Below, piece by piece: positions 17,275-26,014 of a DNA stretch of 64,000 bases (position 1 is the first letter of the stretch; every line of letters begins with the position of its first letter). The notes under the pieces are model-generated. The model made no database searches. It was not told where the DNA came from and saw only the letters and a program-made list of their open reading frames with translations. The position numbers and the translations under genes are program-made. The stretch comes from Aurantibacter aestuarii (lineage in GTDB: Bacteria > Bacteroidota > Bacteroidia > Flavobacteriales > Flavobacteriaceae). The stretch spans positions 689,501-753,500 of the forward strand of contig NZ_PXOQ01000009.1 of assembly GCF_003008425.1 (NCBI RefSeq), written 5' to 3'.

Positions 17275-20200
17275 ATGAAAACTAATTTTACTTTACTAAT
17301 CATTTTAGCTTTTAGCCTAAATGTAACCGCGCAATTTTCGGAAACATTTGAAAGCTATCCAACCGGAAATATGACGAATCAAAACCCATCGTTATGGAAT
17401 ACTTACTTTGGAGATTATAGTGCTGCGACATCAATAAACGTAAATAACGCATTTTCATTTCAAGGATCACAATCGGGATTAATAGACACAAACAGAGATG
17501 CTATTTTGAATTTAGGAAACAAAGCGTCTGGAAAATGGTCCTTAACATTTCAAATGTATGTGCCAACCAACAAAAGTGCTTATTTTAATATTCAGTCGAC
17601 ACTAAACGCAAATGGCGGAAGTGGACAAATGGGTACTAGTTTTATAAATGGTGGTTTTAATTTTAATCAGAATAATTTAAATCCTGGAATTGGAAATATA
17701 GCAGACACTGGTATTACCTTTAATTTTCCGCATGACGCATGGTTTACTGTAGAACTGTACTTTAATGTGGATAATAAAAGTCACCAATTAAAAATTAACA
17801 ATACTGTAGTAAATACTATTGTTACTCCATTTAATAATGACAATACGGTTTTAGGAGGTATAGACTTTTATGGAGGCTCACCAGAAAGTCAGTTCTATAT
17901 AGATAATTTAAACTATGTTGAAGTTTTTAATCCTGACTCTACTATTGTAACCGATTTAAATTTTGAACAAACACTTATAGATTTAAATATAGACTCTAAC
18001 GGATTAACAGGTGACGTTCTTGAAAGCGATATTTTAGCAACAACAAGTATTAATGCGAGTAATAGAAATATTACAGACTTAAGAGGATTAGAAGCTTTTA
18101 CAAATTTAACGACACTAAATCTTCAAAATAATAATATTACAGAAATAGATGTATCAAATAAAACAAGTCTTACTGACTTAAGAATTAGTAATAACCCACT
18201 AACCAATGGTATAGATGTTTCTATACTTCCAAACTTAGAGATTTTATTTGCTGATGGCATAGGAATTAATAATTTAGATGTCACTAACAATTCTAACTTA
18301 GAGTTTTTATTTGCTAGAGATAATCAATTAAACGTTATAGATTTAAGTAATAACCCTAACCTAAGATTTTTATTTTTAGGAAATAATGATATAGCTTTAA
18401 TAGACTTATCTAATAACATACTTTTAGAACGTATTTCGTTATATCAAAACAGGATTACAACTTTTGATGCAACGCCTTTTAGTAATTTATTCTTGTTAGA
18501 CCTACAAGATACAGATGCTGGATTTAATTTAACGTCGGTTAATGTTACAGGTCTTACGGCTTTAGATATTTTATTTGTAGGACAAAATTTAAGCCTAACA
18601 AGTTTGGATGTGTCAACTAATACAGCTTTAAGAAGATTGGGTATTAATGATACGGGAATTTCAACTATAGACATTTCTAATGCCTTGCTTTTAGAAGATT
18701 TTTATGCTGGAATTGCACAACTTTCTGGTAATTTGGATTTATCAGGATTCCCAAATTTAAGAGTTGTCGATTTGTTTCAAAATGACTTTACGAGTGTAAA
18801 CGTAGCCAATGGAAATAATGCTAATCTTGTCAACCTTTACACAGGAGATAATCCAAACCTAAGTTGTATAACGGTAGATGACATTAACATCGCTTATGCT
18901 AACGAAGCAAATAACAATTGGTTAAAAGGACCTAATCAGTCTTATCAAACCAACTGCAGTATGTCTCCAGGTTCCGTATTTGTTCCTGATGATAATTTAG
19001 AACAAGAGTTAATCAATTTAGGAATTGATCAATCTGGAGTATTAGACGATACGATACTTATTACTGAAGCTTTAGGTACATATTTTTTAGACTTAAACAG
19101 TTTAAATATTTCAGATCCAACCGGTTTAGAAGAGTTTGTTAATCTTAGGGGTTTAAATATTTCTAGTAATAACCTTTCTGTTATTAATGTTAGCACTATG
19201 AACGAGTTGGATTACTTAGATGTGTCTAATAATAACCTAAACACCTTAAATATAAACAACAATCTATTATTAAAAGTCCTGTATGTAGGAGATAATAACT
19301 TAACAGGAATTAATATTGGACCATTAAACTTAAGAGAATTTGGTTGCGATGCTAATAATATTGTAAGTCTTAATTTAACTAATAGTGTAGATTTAGAGAG
19401 ACTTTATGCTACCAACAACCAGTTAAATGGTTTAGATCTTTCCGTTAATACTAATCTACAATACCTGTTTATTAATCAAAACCCCAATATTGGACCTTTA
19501 GATTTAAACAGTCAAACCATGTTAATTGAATTAGGTGCTAGTAATATTGGAGATTCTACTTTTAATCTATCTCAAAATCCAAATCTTGAAATCTTACAAC
19601 TTTCTGATAATGTTATTACTGGAATTAATCTTAGTAATAATTTAGCACTGAGAGAAATAGATTTAAATAATAATGATATCTCTGGACCAATGGATTTTAG
19701 CAATCATAATGCTTTAGAAGTAGTGTTGTTTGAAGGTAATAATCTATCACAATTAAACTTAAGAAACGGAAACACTAATTCCATTACTAATTACGACACC
19801 AGAAATAACCCAAGTTTAACTTGTATTGAGGTTGATGATGTTGCTTTTGCAAATGCAAATTTCACACTTAAAGATGCTGGGCAAAATTTTAGTTCAGATT
19901 GTTTATTTCAAGATTTAGTCTTTATTCCAGATGCAAATTTTGAGCAGGCACTTATAGATTTAAATATTGACACCAATGGACTAAATGGAAACATTTTTAG
20001 ATCTCAAGCTGAAGCAGTTACAACTTTAAACGTAGATAATAACAATATTTCATCTCTTACTGGTATTGAAGCTTTCATAAATATTGACGATTTAAGATTT
20101 GCGAACAATAACATTAGCTCTGTAGACCTATCAACACTTTCTTTATTACAGCTTTTGTCTTGTTCAGGAAATCAGCTTACAGGTTTAGATTTAAGTAATA

Positions 20201-21108
20201 ACCCAAACTTTACTCAGCTTTACGGAGACAATAATCAAATAAGTACTATAAGCTTCAATAATGAAGGAATTATTACCAATTTTAATTTAAGAAATAACCC
20301 AATCAATACATTAAACTTATCAGGATATACTAGCTTAACTCAAATTGATGTTGCTTTTAGTGACATAACAAATTTAAATTTTGCAAACACATTACAAGTT
20401 CAAGATATATTTATTGACGGATTAAACTTGAATGTTCTAAATTTGAGCAATAACACTAACCTTATTGCTCTTAATGCAAGTGATTTATTAAATCTTAATA
20501 CGTTTATTTTACCTACATCCGCTCCTAATTTTGTCTTTTTAAGAGCTAATAATAGTGGAATACCTAATTTTAATATAGGGACATACACTGCACTAGATTT
20601 TGTAGAATTAGCAGATAATAATTTAACAGAATTAGATGCTTCGTTAAATATTAATTTAAATACGTTTAGAGTAAGAAATAATAATCTTTTAGCTTTAAAT
20701 CTTAATAACAGTAACAATACTGCATTAATTAATTTAGAGCTAAGAGACAATCCTAATTTAACCTGTGTACAAGTTGACAATGTAACTCAGGCTAATTCAA
20801 ATGTTACAAATGGTATTTGGTTTAAAGATGCAACTACCACTTTTTCTACAAATTGTTCCTTAAATGTTTCTGAAGTTGTTTTCGAAGATCAAGTAACAAT
20901 TTACCCTAACCCTTTTGAAAATTTGGTTCATATTAAAACAAAAGAAAATATAAAAAACATAACAGTCTCAGACCTAAATGGGAAAATTGTATATAGAACA
21001 AATGAAACTTTAGAAACCATTAATTTAGATCAACTACAAGGTGGTTTATACATTTTAACTATTCAATTTGAAAAATATCAACTTATCAAAAAGCTAATTA
21101 AAAACTAA
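17275..21108 (+). CDS. leucine-rich-repeat T9SS surface protein with three tandem modules
   Basis: A 1277-residue secreted protein. A signal peptide (1-20, ending VTAQ) precedes a concanavalin/LamG-like beta domain (about 21-215). Three tandem modules of about 310-340 residues follow (about 224-561, 568-876, 881-1194). Each opens with a DxNFEQxLIDLNID-type motif, holds bacterial leucine-rich repeats of the LxxLDLSNNxx type, and closes with an NPNLTCxxVDD motif and a final Cys. A T9SS sorting domain ends it (about 1200-1277: IYPNPFENLVHIK, LQGGLYILTIQF, KKLIKN). Such proteins are adhesin-like; the ligand is unknown. Exact copies of a 25-bp site flank the gene. Confidence 0.88.
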   Translation: MKTNFTLLIILAFSLNVTAQFSETFESYPTGNMTNQNPSLWNTYFGDYSAATSINVNNAFSFQGSQSGLIDTNRDAILNLGNKASGKWSLTFQMYVPTNKSAYFNIQSTLNANGGSGQMGTSFINGGFNFNQNNLNPGIGNIADTGITFNFPHDAWFTVELYFNVDNKSHQLKINNTVVNTIVTPFNNDNTVLGGIDFYGGSPESQFYIDNLNYVEVFNPDSTIVTDLNFEQTLIDLNIDSNGLTGDVLESDILATTSINASNRNITDLRGLEAFTNLTTLNLQNNNITEIDVSNKTSLTDLRISNNPLTNGIDVSILPNLEILFADGIGINNLDVTNNSNLEFLFARDNQLNVIDLSNNPNLRFLFLGNNDIALIDLSNNILLERISLYQNRITTFDATPFSNLFLLDLQDTDAGFNLTSVNVTGLTALDILFVGQNLSLTSLDVSTNTALRRLGINDTGISTIDISNALLLEDFYAGIAQLSGNLDLSGFPNLRVVDLFQNDFTSVNVANGNNANLVNLYTGDNPNLSCITVDDINIAYANEANNNWLKGPNQSYQTNCSMSPGSVFVPDDNLEQELINLGIDQSGVLDDTILITEALGTYFLDLNSLNISDPTGLEEFVNLRGLNISSNNLSVINVSTMNELDYLDVSNNNLNTLNINNNLLLKVLYVGDNNLTGINIGPLNLREFGCDANNIVSLNLTNSVDLERLYATNNQLNGLDLSVNTNLQYLFINQNPNIGPLDLNSQTMLIELGASNIGDSTFNLSQNPNLEILQLSDNVITGINLSNNLALREIDLNNNDISGPMDFSNHNALEVVLFEGNNLSQLNLRNGNTNSITNYDTRNNPSLTCIEVDDVAFANANFTLKDAGQNFSSDCLFQDLVFIPDANFEQALIDLNIDTNGLNGNIFRSQAEAVTTLNVDNNNISSLTGIEAFINIDDLRFANNNISSVDLSTLSLLQLLSCSGNQLTGLDLSNNPNFTQLYGDNNQISTISFNNEGIITNFNLRNNPINTLNLSGYTSLTQIDVAFSDITNLNFANTLQVQDIFIDGLNLNVLNLSNNTNLIALNASDLLNLNTFILPTSAPNFVFLRANNSGIPNFNIGTYTALDFVELADNNLTELDASLNINLNTFRVRNNNLLALNLNNSNNTALINLELRDNPNLTCVQVDNVTQANSNVTNGIWFKDATTTFSTNCSLNVSEVVFEDQVTIYPNPFENLVHIKTKENIKNITVSDLNGKIVYRTNETLETINLDQLQGGLYILTIQFEKYQLIKKLIKN

Positions 21109-21131
21109 AAAATACATAAAATTAGGTATTT
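21107..21131. repeat. 25-bp direct repeat, copy 2
   Basis: Identical to 17163-17187. It begins at the last bases of the leucine-rich T9SS gene's stop codon and ends 20 nt before the promoter box at 21152. Confidence 0.8.
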
Positions 21132-21139
21132 TTTAAGAT

Positions 21140-21151
21140 GAACACGTGTTC
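21140..21151. promoter_or_regulatory. 12-bp perfect palindrome, operator candidate
   Basis: GAACACGTGTTC reads the same on both strands and abuts the -7 box at 21152-21159. A protein bound here would block or touch RNA polymerase. Confidence 0.5.
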
Positions 21152-21159
21152 TATATTTG
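21152..21159 (+). promoter_or_regulatory. -7 promoter box upstream of a short transcript / rlmD
   Basis: TATATTTG is a perfect TAnnTTTG match. No clear -33 TTG is seen at the usual distance, which could mean that it needs an activator. Confidence 0.55.
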
Positions 21160-21164
21160 CACTT

Positions 21165-21238
21165 AGATAATTATAATAGTTTAACCAACACAAAACCTCT
21201 GTAAAAGATTCATTTCTTTAAAGAGGTTTTTTTTATGT
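21165..21238 (+). ncRNA. candidate short RNA or attenuated rlmD leader
   Basis: Transcription from the box at 21152 would begin near 21165 and meet the terminator at 21193-21238, giving an RNA of about 70 nt. No open reading frame of useful length fits inside. It could be a stand-alone small RNA or a leader that attenuates rlmD. The boundaries are inferred from the promoter and the T tract. Confidence 0.35.
21193..21238 (+). terminator. intrinsic terminator upstream of rlmD
   Basis: AAAACCTCT (21193-21201) pairs with AGAGGTTTT (21223-21231). An inner AAAGA/TCTTT helix (21205-21209 with 21216-21220) extends it, and a T tract follows. An ATG at 21235 sits immediately after the T tract, which argues against it as the rlmD start. 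Confidence 0.75.
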
Positions 21239-21267
21239 CAAAACTTAAAAAAAACTACATTTGCAAC

Positions 21268-22683
21268 ATGGCGAGAAAAAAAAACAGAAAGCAGGTTTTT
21301 ACAGAAGTAGAAGTTATAGACGCTGGTGCTAAAGGCAAAACTGTTGCTAAAGCTCCAGATGGTAAAGTCATATTTCTACCTAATGCAGTACCCGGAGATG
21401 TTGTAGATGTACAAACTTTTAAAAAACGTACCGCATACTACGAAGGTAAAGCAACCATATTTCATAAATTAAGTGATAAACGTGTAGAGCCGGAATGTGA
21501 ACATTTTGGTACTTGTGGTGGTTGTAAATGGCAAAACATGGGCTATGAACATCAACTTTTTTATAAACAAAAAGAAGTGGTGAATCACTTAACCCGAATT
21601 GGCCATATTGAGTTACCTGAAGTTACTCCTATTTTACCTTCAAAAGAACAATATTTCTATAGAAATAAAATGGAATTTTCTTTTAGCGATTCCAGATGGC
21701 TTACTCTTGACGAAATTAATAGTAATGAAGACTTAGGCGATAAAAATGCTCTTGGTTTTCATATACCAGGAATGTGGGACAAAATTTTAGATGTTAAAAA
21801 ATGTCATCTTCAAGCCGATCCTTCAAATGCCATAAGAAATGCGGTAAAAGCTTTTGCAATAGAAAATAACCTTGAGTTTTTTAATACCAGAAACCAGACG
21901 GGTTTATTGCGCACCATGATGATAAGAACCTCTTCTACGGGAGAGATTATGGTTTTAGTTCAGTTTTTTAAAGACGATAAAACTAAAAGAGAACTTCTTT
22001 TAAATTACATTGCAGAAACATTTCCTGAAGTCACTTCTCTACAATATGTTGTAAATGAGAAGGCAAATGATACCATTTACGACCAAGAAGTTATTCGCTA
22101 TAAAGGTGAAGACCACATTTTTGAAGAAATGGAAGGTCTAACTTTTAAAATTAATGCCAAATCATTTTACCAGACCAACTCTAACCAAGCCTATGAACTT
22201 TATAAATTAACCCGTGATTTTGCTGGTTTAACTGGCGAAGAATTAGTTTACGACCTATATACAGGTACTGGAACCATTGCCCAATTTGTTTCCAAAAAAG
22301 CAAAAAAAGTCATTGGTGTAGAAGCTGTTCCGGATGCTATTATGGCTGCCAAAGAAAATGCGGAACGCAATAATATTACGAATTGTGAGTTTTTTGTAGG
22401 AGATATGAAAAATGTCTTTAATCAAGAATTTATAAACACACATGGTCATCCAGATTTAATCATTACTGATCCACCAAGAGATGGAATGCATAAAGATGTC
22501 GTACAGCAAATTTTAAATATTGCGCCTCAAAAAGTAGTCTATGTAAGCTGTAACAGTGCTACGCAAGCAAGAGATTTAGCTTTAATGGACGCTAATTATA
22601 AAGTCACCCGTATGCAACCTGTAGATATGTTTCCACAAACATTTCATGTAGAAAATATTGTACTTTTGGAAAAACGCAACTAA
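21268..22683 (+). CDS. rlmD: 23S rRNA (uracil-1939-C5)-methyltransferase RlmD
   Basis: 471 residues from ATG 21268 (MARKKNRKQ). It is a TrmA/RumA-family enzyme with an N-terminal TRAM domain (VEVIDAGAKGKTVAKAPDG), a 4Fe-4S cysteine set (ECEHFGTCGGCKW plus a later KKCHLQ), the SAM-binding YDLYTGTGTIAQF motif, the TDPPRDGM motif and the catalytic cysteine in VYVSCNSATQARDL. It methylates the C5 of a 23S rRNA uridine. The longer start at 21235 lies on the terminator T tract and adds a non-family extension. It heads the rlmD-DUF6452-DUF6048 operon. Confidence 0.9.
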   Translation: MARKKNRKQVFTEVEVIDAGAKGKTVAKAPDGKVIFLPNAVPGDVVDVQTFKKRTAYYEGKATIFHKLSDKRVEPECEHFGTCGGCKWQNMGYEHQLFYKQKEVVNHLTRIGHIELPEVTPILPSKEQYFYRNKMEFSFSDSRWLTLDEINSNEDLGDKNALGFHIPGMWDKILDVKKCHLQADPSNAIRNAVKAFAIENNLEFFNTRNQTGLLRTMMIRTSSTGEIMVLVQFFKDDKTKRELLLNYIAETFPEVTSLQYVVNEKANDTIYDQEVIRYKGEDHIFEEMEGLTFKINAKSFYQTNSNQAYELYKLTRDFAGLTGEELVYDLYTGTGTIAQFVSKKAKKVIGVEAVPDAIMAAKENAERNNITNCEFFVGDMKNVFNQEFINTHGHPDLIITDPPRDGMHKDVVQQILNIAPQKVVYVSCNSATQARDLALMDANYKVTRMQPVDMFPQTFHVENIVLLEKRN

Positions 22684-22684
22684 A

Positions 22685-23239
22685 ATGAGAGTTTTAAAAA
22701 GCATCTTACTTATTCTCTGTTCTCTATTTATAGTTACTAACTGTGAAAAGGATGATATTTGTGCCAACACCACTCTAACTACACCAAGAATGGTGGTTAA
22801 TTTTAAAGATATAGTTGTACAGGAGAATTTAAAAACGGTTAATAATTTATTAGTCCAAGGTGTGGGGAATGAAGCTGTCTTGACTGGCTATAATTCTGTA
22901 GATGTTGCTGAAGTGCTTTTACCCTTAAAGATTGATGTACCTAATATTGAAATTACAACTCAATATGAATTAATTAAAGATTTTAATGAAGTTGATGATA
23001 ATGGTACTCCTAACGACCCTAATGACGATATAGAATTGGCTAATTCGGATATCATTACCATAAAATATGTGGTTAAAGAAATTTATGTTTCGCCAGCTTG
23101 CGGTTATAAAGTTCAATATGAAAACGTATCTATTATGGTTGAACCTGATGCCGATAACTGGATTTTATTAACCGAACCTTCAATTGACAACTTAATTATT
23201 AGAGATGAAACGATTACGCATTATAACCTTTTTCACTAG
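22685..23239 (+). CDS. DUF6452 family lipoprotein
   Basis: 184 residues from ATG 22685, 1 nt after the rlmD stop. The signal sequence ends in a Cys at residue 20 (VTNCEKDDIC), typical of a lipoprotein. The conserved head CEKDDICxxTTLTTPRMVVNFKD marks the family, whose function is unknown. A longer start inside rlmD (22658) would destroy the signal peptide. Its 3' end overlaps the next gene by 35 nt. Confidence 0.8.
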   Translation: MRVLKSILLILCSLFIVTNCEKDDICANTTLTTPRMVVNFKDIVVQENLKTVNNLLVQGVGNEAVLTGYNSVDVAEVLLPLKIDVPNIEITTQYELIKDFNEVDDNGTPNDPNDDIELANSDIITIKYVVKEIYVSPACGYKVQYENVSIMVEPDADNWILLTEPSIDNLIIRDETITHYNLFH

Positions 23240-23921
23240 TTTATTACTTTCTAGCGGGTCGTTAATCTCACAAAACGACATAGAACAAGAAGTAAAAACA
23301 GACTCTTTACCAAAAAAAGAACTAAAATATGGTATTAGAGTTGGTGTAGACATGGCCAAATTGGCTAGAACCGCGTTTAGCGATAACTATTCTGGTTTTG
23401 AAATTTTAGCAGATTATAGATTTTCCAAAAAGTTTTTTATTGCTGGAGAAATTGGTAGTGAGCAAAAAGATTTTGAATCGGATTATCTTGATGTGACCAC
23501 AAAAGGAAACTATTTAAAAGCGGGTTTAGACTATAATATGCATGATAACCTGTTCCCTTTAGATAACATGATTTATGCTGGTTTTAGAGTAGGTTATTCC
23601 AACTTTACACAAACTATAAATGAAAGTACAGCATATACGGTATATCCGTATTGGCAACCTACTCCAGCTAACACCACAGAACGTAATTTTGATAACTTAT
23701 CTGCTATCTGGGTTGAAGTTCAATTTGGTATTAAGGCTGAAGTATTTACAAATTTATACTTAGGTGTTAACGCACAACTAAAACATTTAGTTAGCGAAGA
23801 CCAACCAGATAACTTTGCAAACTTATATATCCCAGGATTTAACAAAGTCTTTGAAGGTGCAAAAATTGGTGCAGGTTTTGGATACTCTATATCGTACAGA
23901 ATACCCGTATATAAAAAGTAA
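23205..23921 (+). CDS. DUF6048 family outer-membrane beta-barrel-like protein
   Basis: A 238-residue exported protein with a signal peptide (1-22, ending SLISQ). Alternating beta-strand patterns follow (YGIRVGVDMAKLAR, GFEILADYRFSKKFFIAGEIG, YLKAGLDYNM), with a C-terminal strand ending YSISYRIPVYKK. This fits a small outer-membrane barrel. In flavobacteria it is a usual neighbour of the DUF6452 lipoprotein, and here it starts 35 nt inside that gene, so the two products probably act together. The function is unknown. Confidence 0.8.
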   Translation: MKRLRIITFFTSLLLSSGSLISQNDIEQEVKTDSLPKKELKYGIRVGVDMAKLARTAFSDNYSGFEILADYRFSKKFFIAGEIGSEQKDFESDYLDVTTKGNYLKAGLDYNMHDNLFPLDNMIYAGFRVGYSNFTQTINESTAYTVYPYWQPTPANTTERNFDNLSAIWVEVQFGIKAEVFTNLYLGVNAQLKHLVSEDQPDNFANLYIPGFNKVFEGAKIGAGFGYSISYRIPVYKK

Positions 23922-23926
23922 ATGGC

Positions 23927-25084
23927 TTAATCCTGAAACTTAGCTTTTTTACTACCTTCATAAATATCGTACTTCACTAGTTTAGATTCTAGTTTAGCAT
24001 TAAATAATTTTATTTTACGAGAAGGTCTTAATCCTACATGTTTAAAGGCTTCTAAATTAGAGGTAATAAACCATGCTGTGGTACCTGGATAATTTTGTTT
24101 TAATGTGTCGCCTATATTCTTGTAGAAATTTTCCATATCAATATCTAATCGCTCTCCGTATGGCGGATTAAAGACCATCTGTAAATGTTTGTCTCCTCCT
24201 TTTTGGGTTTTGAAAAAATCTTCGTGTTTTATTGTAATAAATTCGTCTAAATGAGCCGATTTGGTATTTTCTATAGCTTTAGCCACAGCGCTTGGAGATT
24301 TATCAAACCCTAAAATTCTATGATGAAAATCTCTGGTTTTCTTTAATAAGGATTCTTCTATTTTTTCAAACAACTCCACATCCCAATCTGCCCAACGCTC
24401 GAATGCAAATTCTTTACGCATTAAATTTGGAGGTATATTACAAGCTATCATAGCCGCTTCGACCAACATTGTTCCACTACCACACATAGGATCCATAAAA
24501 TCACTTTGTCCGTCCCAGCCAGACAACATAATTAGTCCAGCTGCCAAGACTTCATTAATTGGAGCTATATTTGTAGCCGTTTTATAACCACGCTTATGTA
24601 AAGACTCTCCAGAGGTATCTAAACTCACATTACAAACATTGCGGTCTATATGTATGTTAATTTTCAAATCTGGAAAACGTAAATCCACATTAGGTCGTTC
24701 TCCGGTTTGGTCTCTAAATCTATCGACAATAGCATCTTTTGTTTTTAAAGATATGTATTGCGAATGGGTAAACACGTTGGAGTTTAACGTTGAGCTTACT
24801 GCTAGAGTACCCGCATTTTTCATGTACTGCTCCCAAGGCATTTTGTAAATCTGGTCGTACAAATCCTGCTCTGTCTTTATTTTAAAGCTATGTATAGGTT
24901 TTAGAATTTTTATTGCGGTACGCAAGGCTAAATTAGCCTTATACATAAAACCTTTATCGCCTTCAAAAGAAACACTCCTTACGCCTTTTTTAAGATTTGC
25001 TGCTCCTAATTGTCTTAATTCTCTTTCTAATAAATCTTCAAAACCAAATAAGGTTTTTGCAACCATTGTGAAATTATTCTCCAT
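23927..25084 (-). CDS. THUMP-domain class I RNA methyltransferase (RlmL/YpsC-like)
   Basis: A 385-residue protein. The N-terminal half (about 1-160) is a ferredoxin-like plus THUMP RNA-binding region (VAKTLFGFEDLLERELRQLG). The C-terminal half is a SAM-dependent methyltransferase with MDPMCGSGTMLVEAA (about 196-210) and the catalytic NPPYGERL motif (about 307-314), which marks N2-guanine or N6-adenine methylation. It corresponds to the RlmL N-terminal activity (23S rRNA G2445) or the YpsC group. The exact target base is inferred. It is monocistronic. Confidence 0.87.
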   Translation of the reverse strand: MENNFTMVAKTLFGFEDLLERELRQLGAANLKKGVRSVSFEGDKGFMYKANLALRTAIKILKPIHSFKIKTEQDLYDQIYKMPWEQYMKNAGTLAVSSTLNSNVFTHSQYISLKTKDAIVDRFRDQTGERPNVDLRFPDLKINIHIDRNVCNVSLDTSGESLHKRGYKTATNIAPINEVLAAGLIMLSGWDGQSDFMDPMCGSGTMLVEAAMIACNIPPNLMRKEFAFERWADWDVELFEKIEESLLKKTRDFHHRILGFDKSPSAVAKAIENTKSAHLDEFITIKHEDFFKTQKGGDKHLQMVFNPPYGERLDIDMENFYKNIGDTLKQNYPGTTAWFITSNLEAFKHVGLRPSRKIKLFNAKLESKLVKYDIYEGSKKAKFQD

Positions 25085-25149
25085 GTTTTACGTCTAATTA
25101 CATGCAAAAATACGCTATTTTTACACAAATTTTGTAGTAATCTGTAACA

Positions 25150-25268
25150 GGTTAAGGATTGAAGCAATTGTTGAAGCTCTTTTTAAATGGGTTCTTAAAA
25201 CCCTTTTAAAAAAGCGACTTGCGTAAAGCCTGACTTTTTAAGCGATTTAATGAGCTTAAAAAGAAACC
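25150..25268. repeat. dispersed structured element, copy A
   Basis: One of three related sequences (others at 54515-54625 and 58729-58846). Closing helix GGTT (25150-25153) pairs with AACC (25265-25268). Conserved strands are GTTAAGGATTGAAGC, AAAGCGACTTGCG and AAAGCCTGAC. Hairpin 1 is TTTTTAAATGGGTT with its complement. Hairpin 2 is CTTTTTAAGC (25234-25243) with GCTTAAAAAG (25254-25263), a perfect 10-bp stem. It lies directly upstream of the methyltransferase ATG at 25283. The strand that functions is unknown. Confidence 0.65.
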
Positions 25269-25282
25269 ATCAAATAAAAAAC

Positions 25283-26014
25283 ATGACTGAAACATCTTCT
25301 ACTTGGTATACCTCTTGGTTTGACACACCATTTTACCATATTCTTTATAAAGACCGAGACTACTCTGAGGCTCAGGATTTTATGACTAATTTAACCGAAT
25401 ACTTAAATATGCCAGAACATGGTACTATTATGGATTTGGCTTGTGGTAAAGGAAGACATTCTGTATTTCTAAATACTTTAGGTTACAATGTGCTTGGGGT
25501 CGATTTAAGCCAAAATAGTATTAATTATGCTAAACAATTTGAAAACGAAACCCTTAAATTCGAAGTACATAATATGTGCGAGCCTTATGATGGAGAATTT
25601 GATGCGGTATTTAATTTGTTTACCAGTTTTGGGTATTTTGATAAGGAAGAGGATAATCTAAACACTATAAAAGCTATTCATAAAAACTTAAATGAATACG
25701 GGTTTGGTGTGATTGATTTTATGAATACGGAATATGTCATAGCGCATCTCGTGCCAGAAGAAGTTAAAGTTGTAGAAGACATTTCATTTCATCTAAAACG
25801 CCGTGTTGAGAACGATTTTATAATTAAAGATATTAATTTTACTAGCGATGGTAAAGACTACCATTTCCAAGAGCGCGTTAAAGCACTAAGTCTAAAACAT
25901 TTTGAACATTTGTTTGAAAAAGCTGGAGTTTACTTATTGGACATATTTGGAGACTATAAATTAAACAAGTTTAAAAATAAAACGTCCGAACGTTTAATTA
26001 TGATTTTTAAATAA
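25283..26014 (+). CDS. class I SAM-dependent methyltransferase
   Basis: 243 residues from ATG 25283 (MTETSSTWYTSWFDTPF). It has the SAM-binding motif MDLACGKGRHSVFL (about 45-58), then VDLSQNSINYAK and FNLFTSFGYF, and a C-terminal FGDYKLNKFKNKTSERLIMIFK. It belongs to the methyltransferase-25/11 type; the substrate is unknown. An upstream in-frame ATG at 25250 lies inside structured element copy A, so the later start is preferred. The ZIP transporter ATG follows its stop with no gap. Confidence 0.82.
   Translation: MTETSSTWYTSWFDTPFYHILYKDRDYSEAQDFMTNLTEYLNMPEHGTIMDLACGKGRHSVFLNTLGYNVLGVDLSQNSINYAKQFENETLKFEVHNMCEPYDGEFDAVFNLFTSFGYFDKEEDNLNTIKAIHKNLNEYGFGVIDFMNTEYVIAHLVPEEVKVVEDISFHLKRRVENDFIIKDINFTSDGKDYHFQERVKALSLKHFEHLFEKAGVYLLDIFGDYKLNKFKNKTSERLIMIFK

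Noticed and set aside
17275-21108. Possible CRISPR or tandem nucleotide repeats within the leucine-rich gene.
   Set aside because: The periodicity is at protein level (leucine-rich repeats) and the DNA units are degenerate, without constant repeats and spacers.
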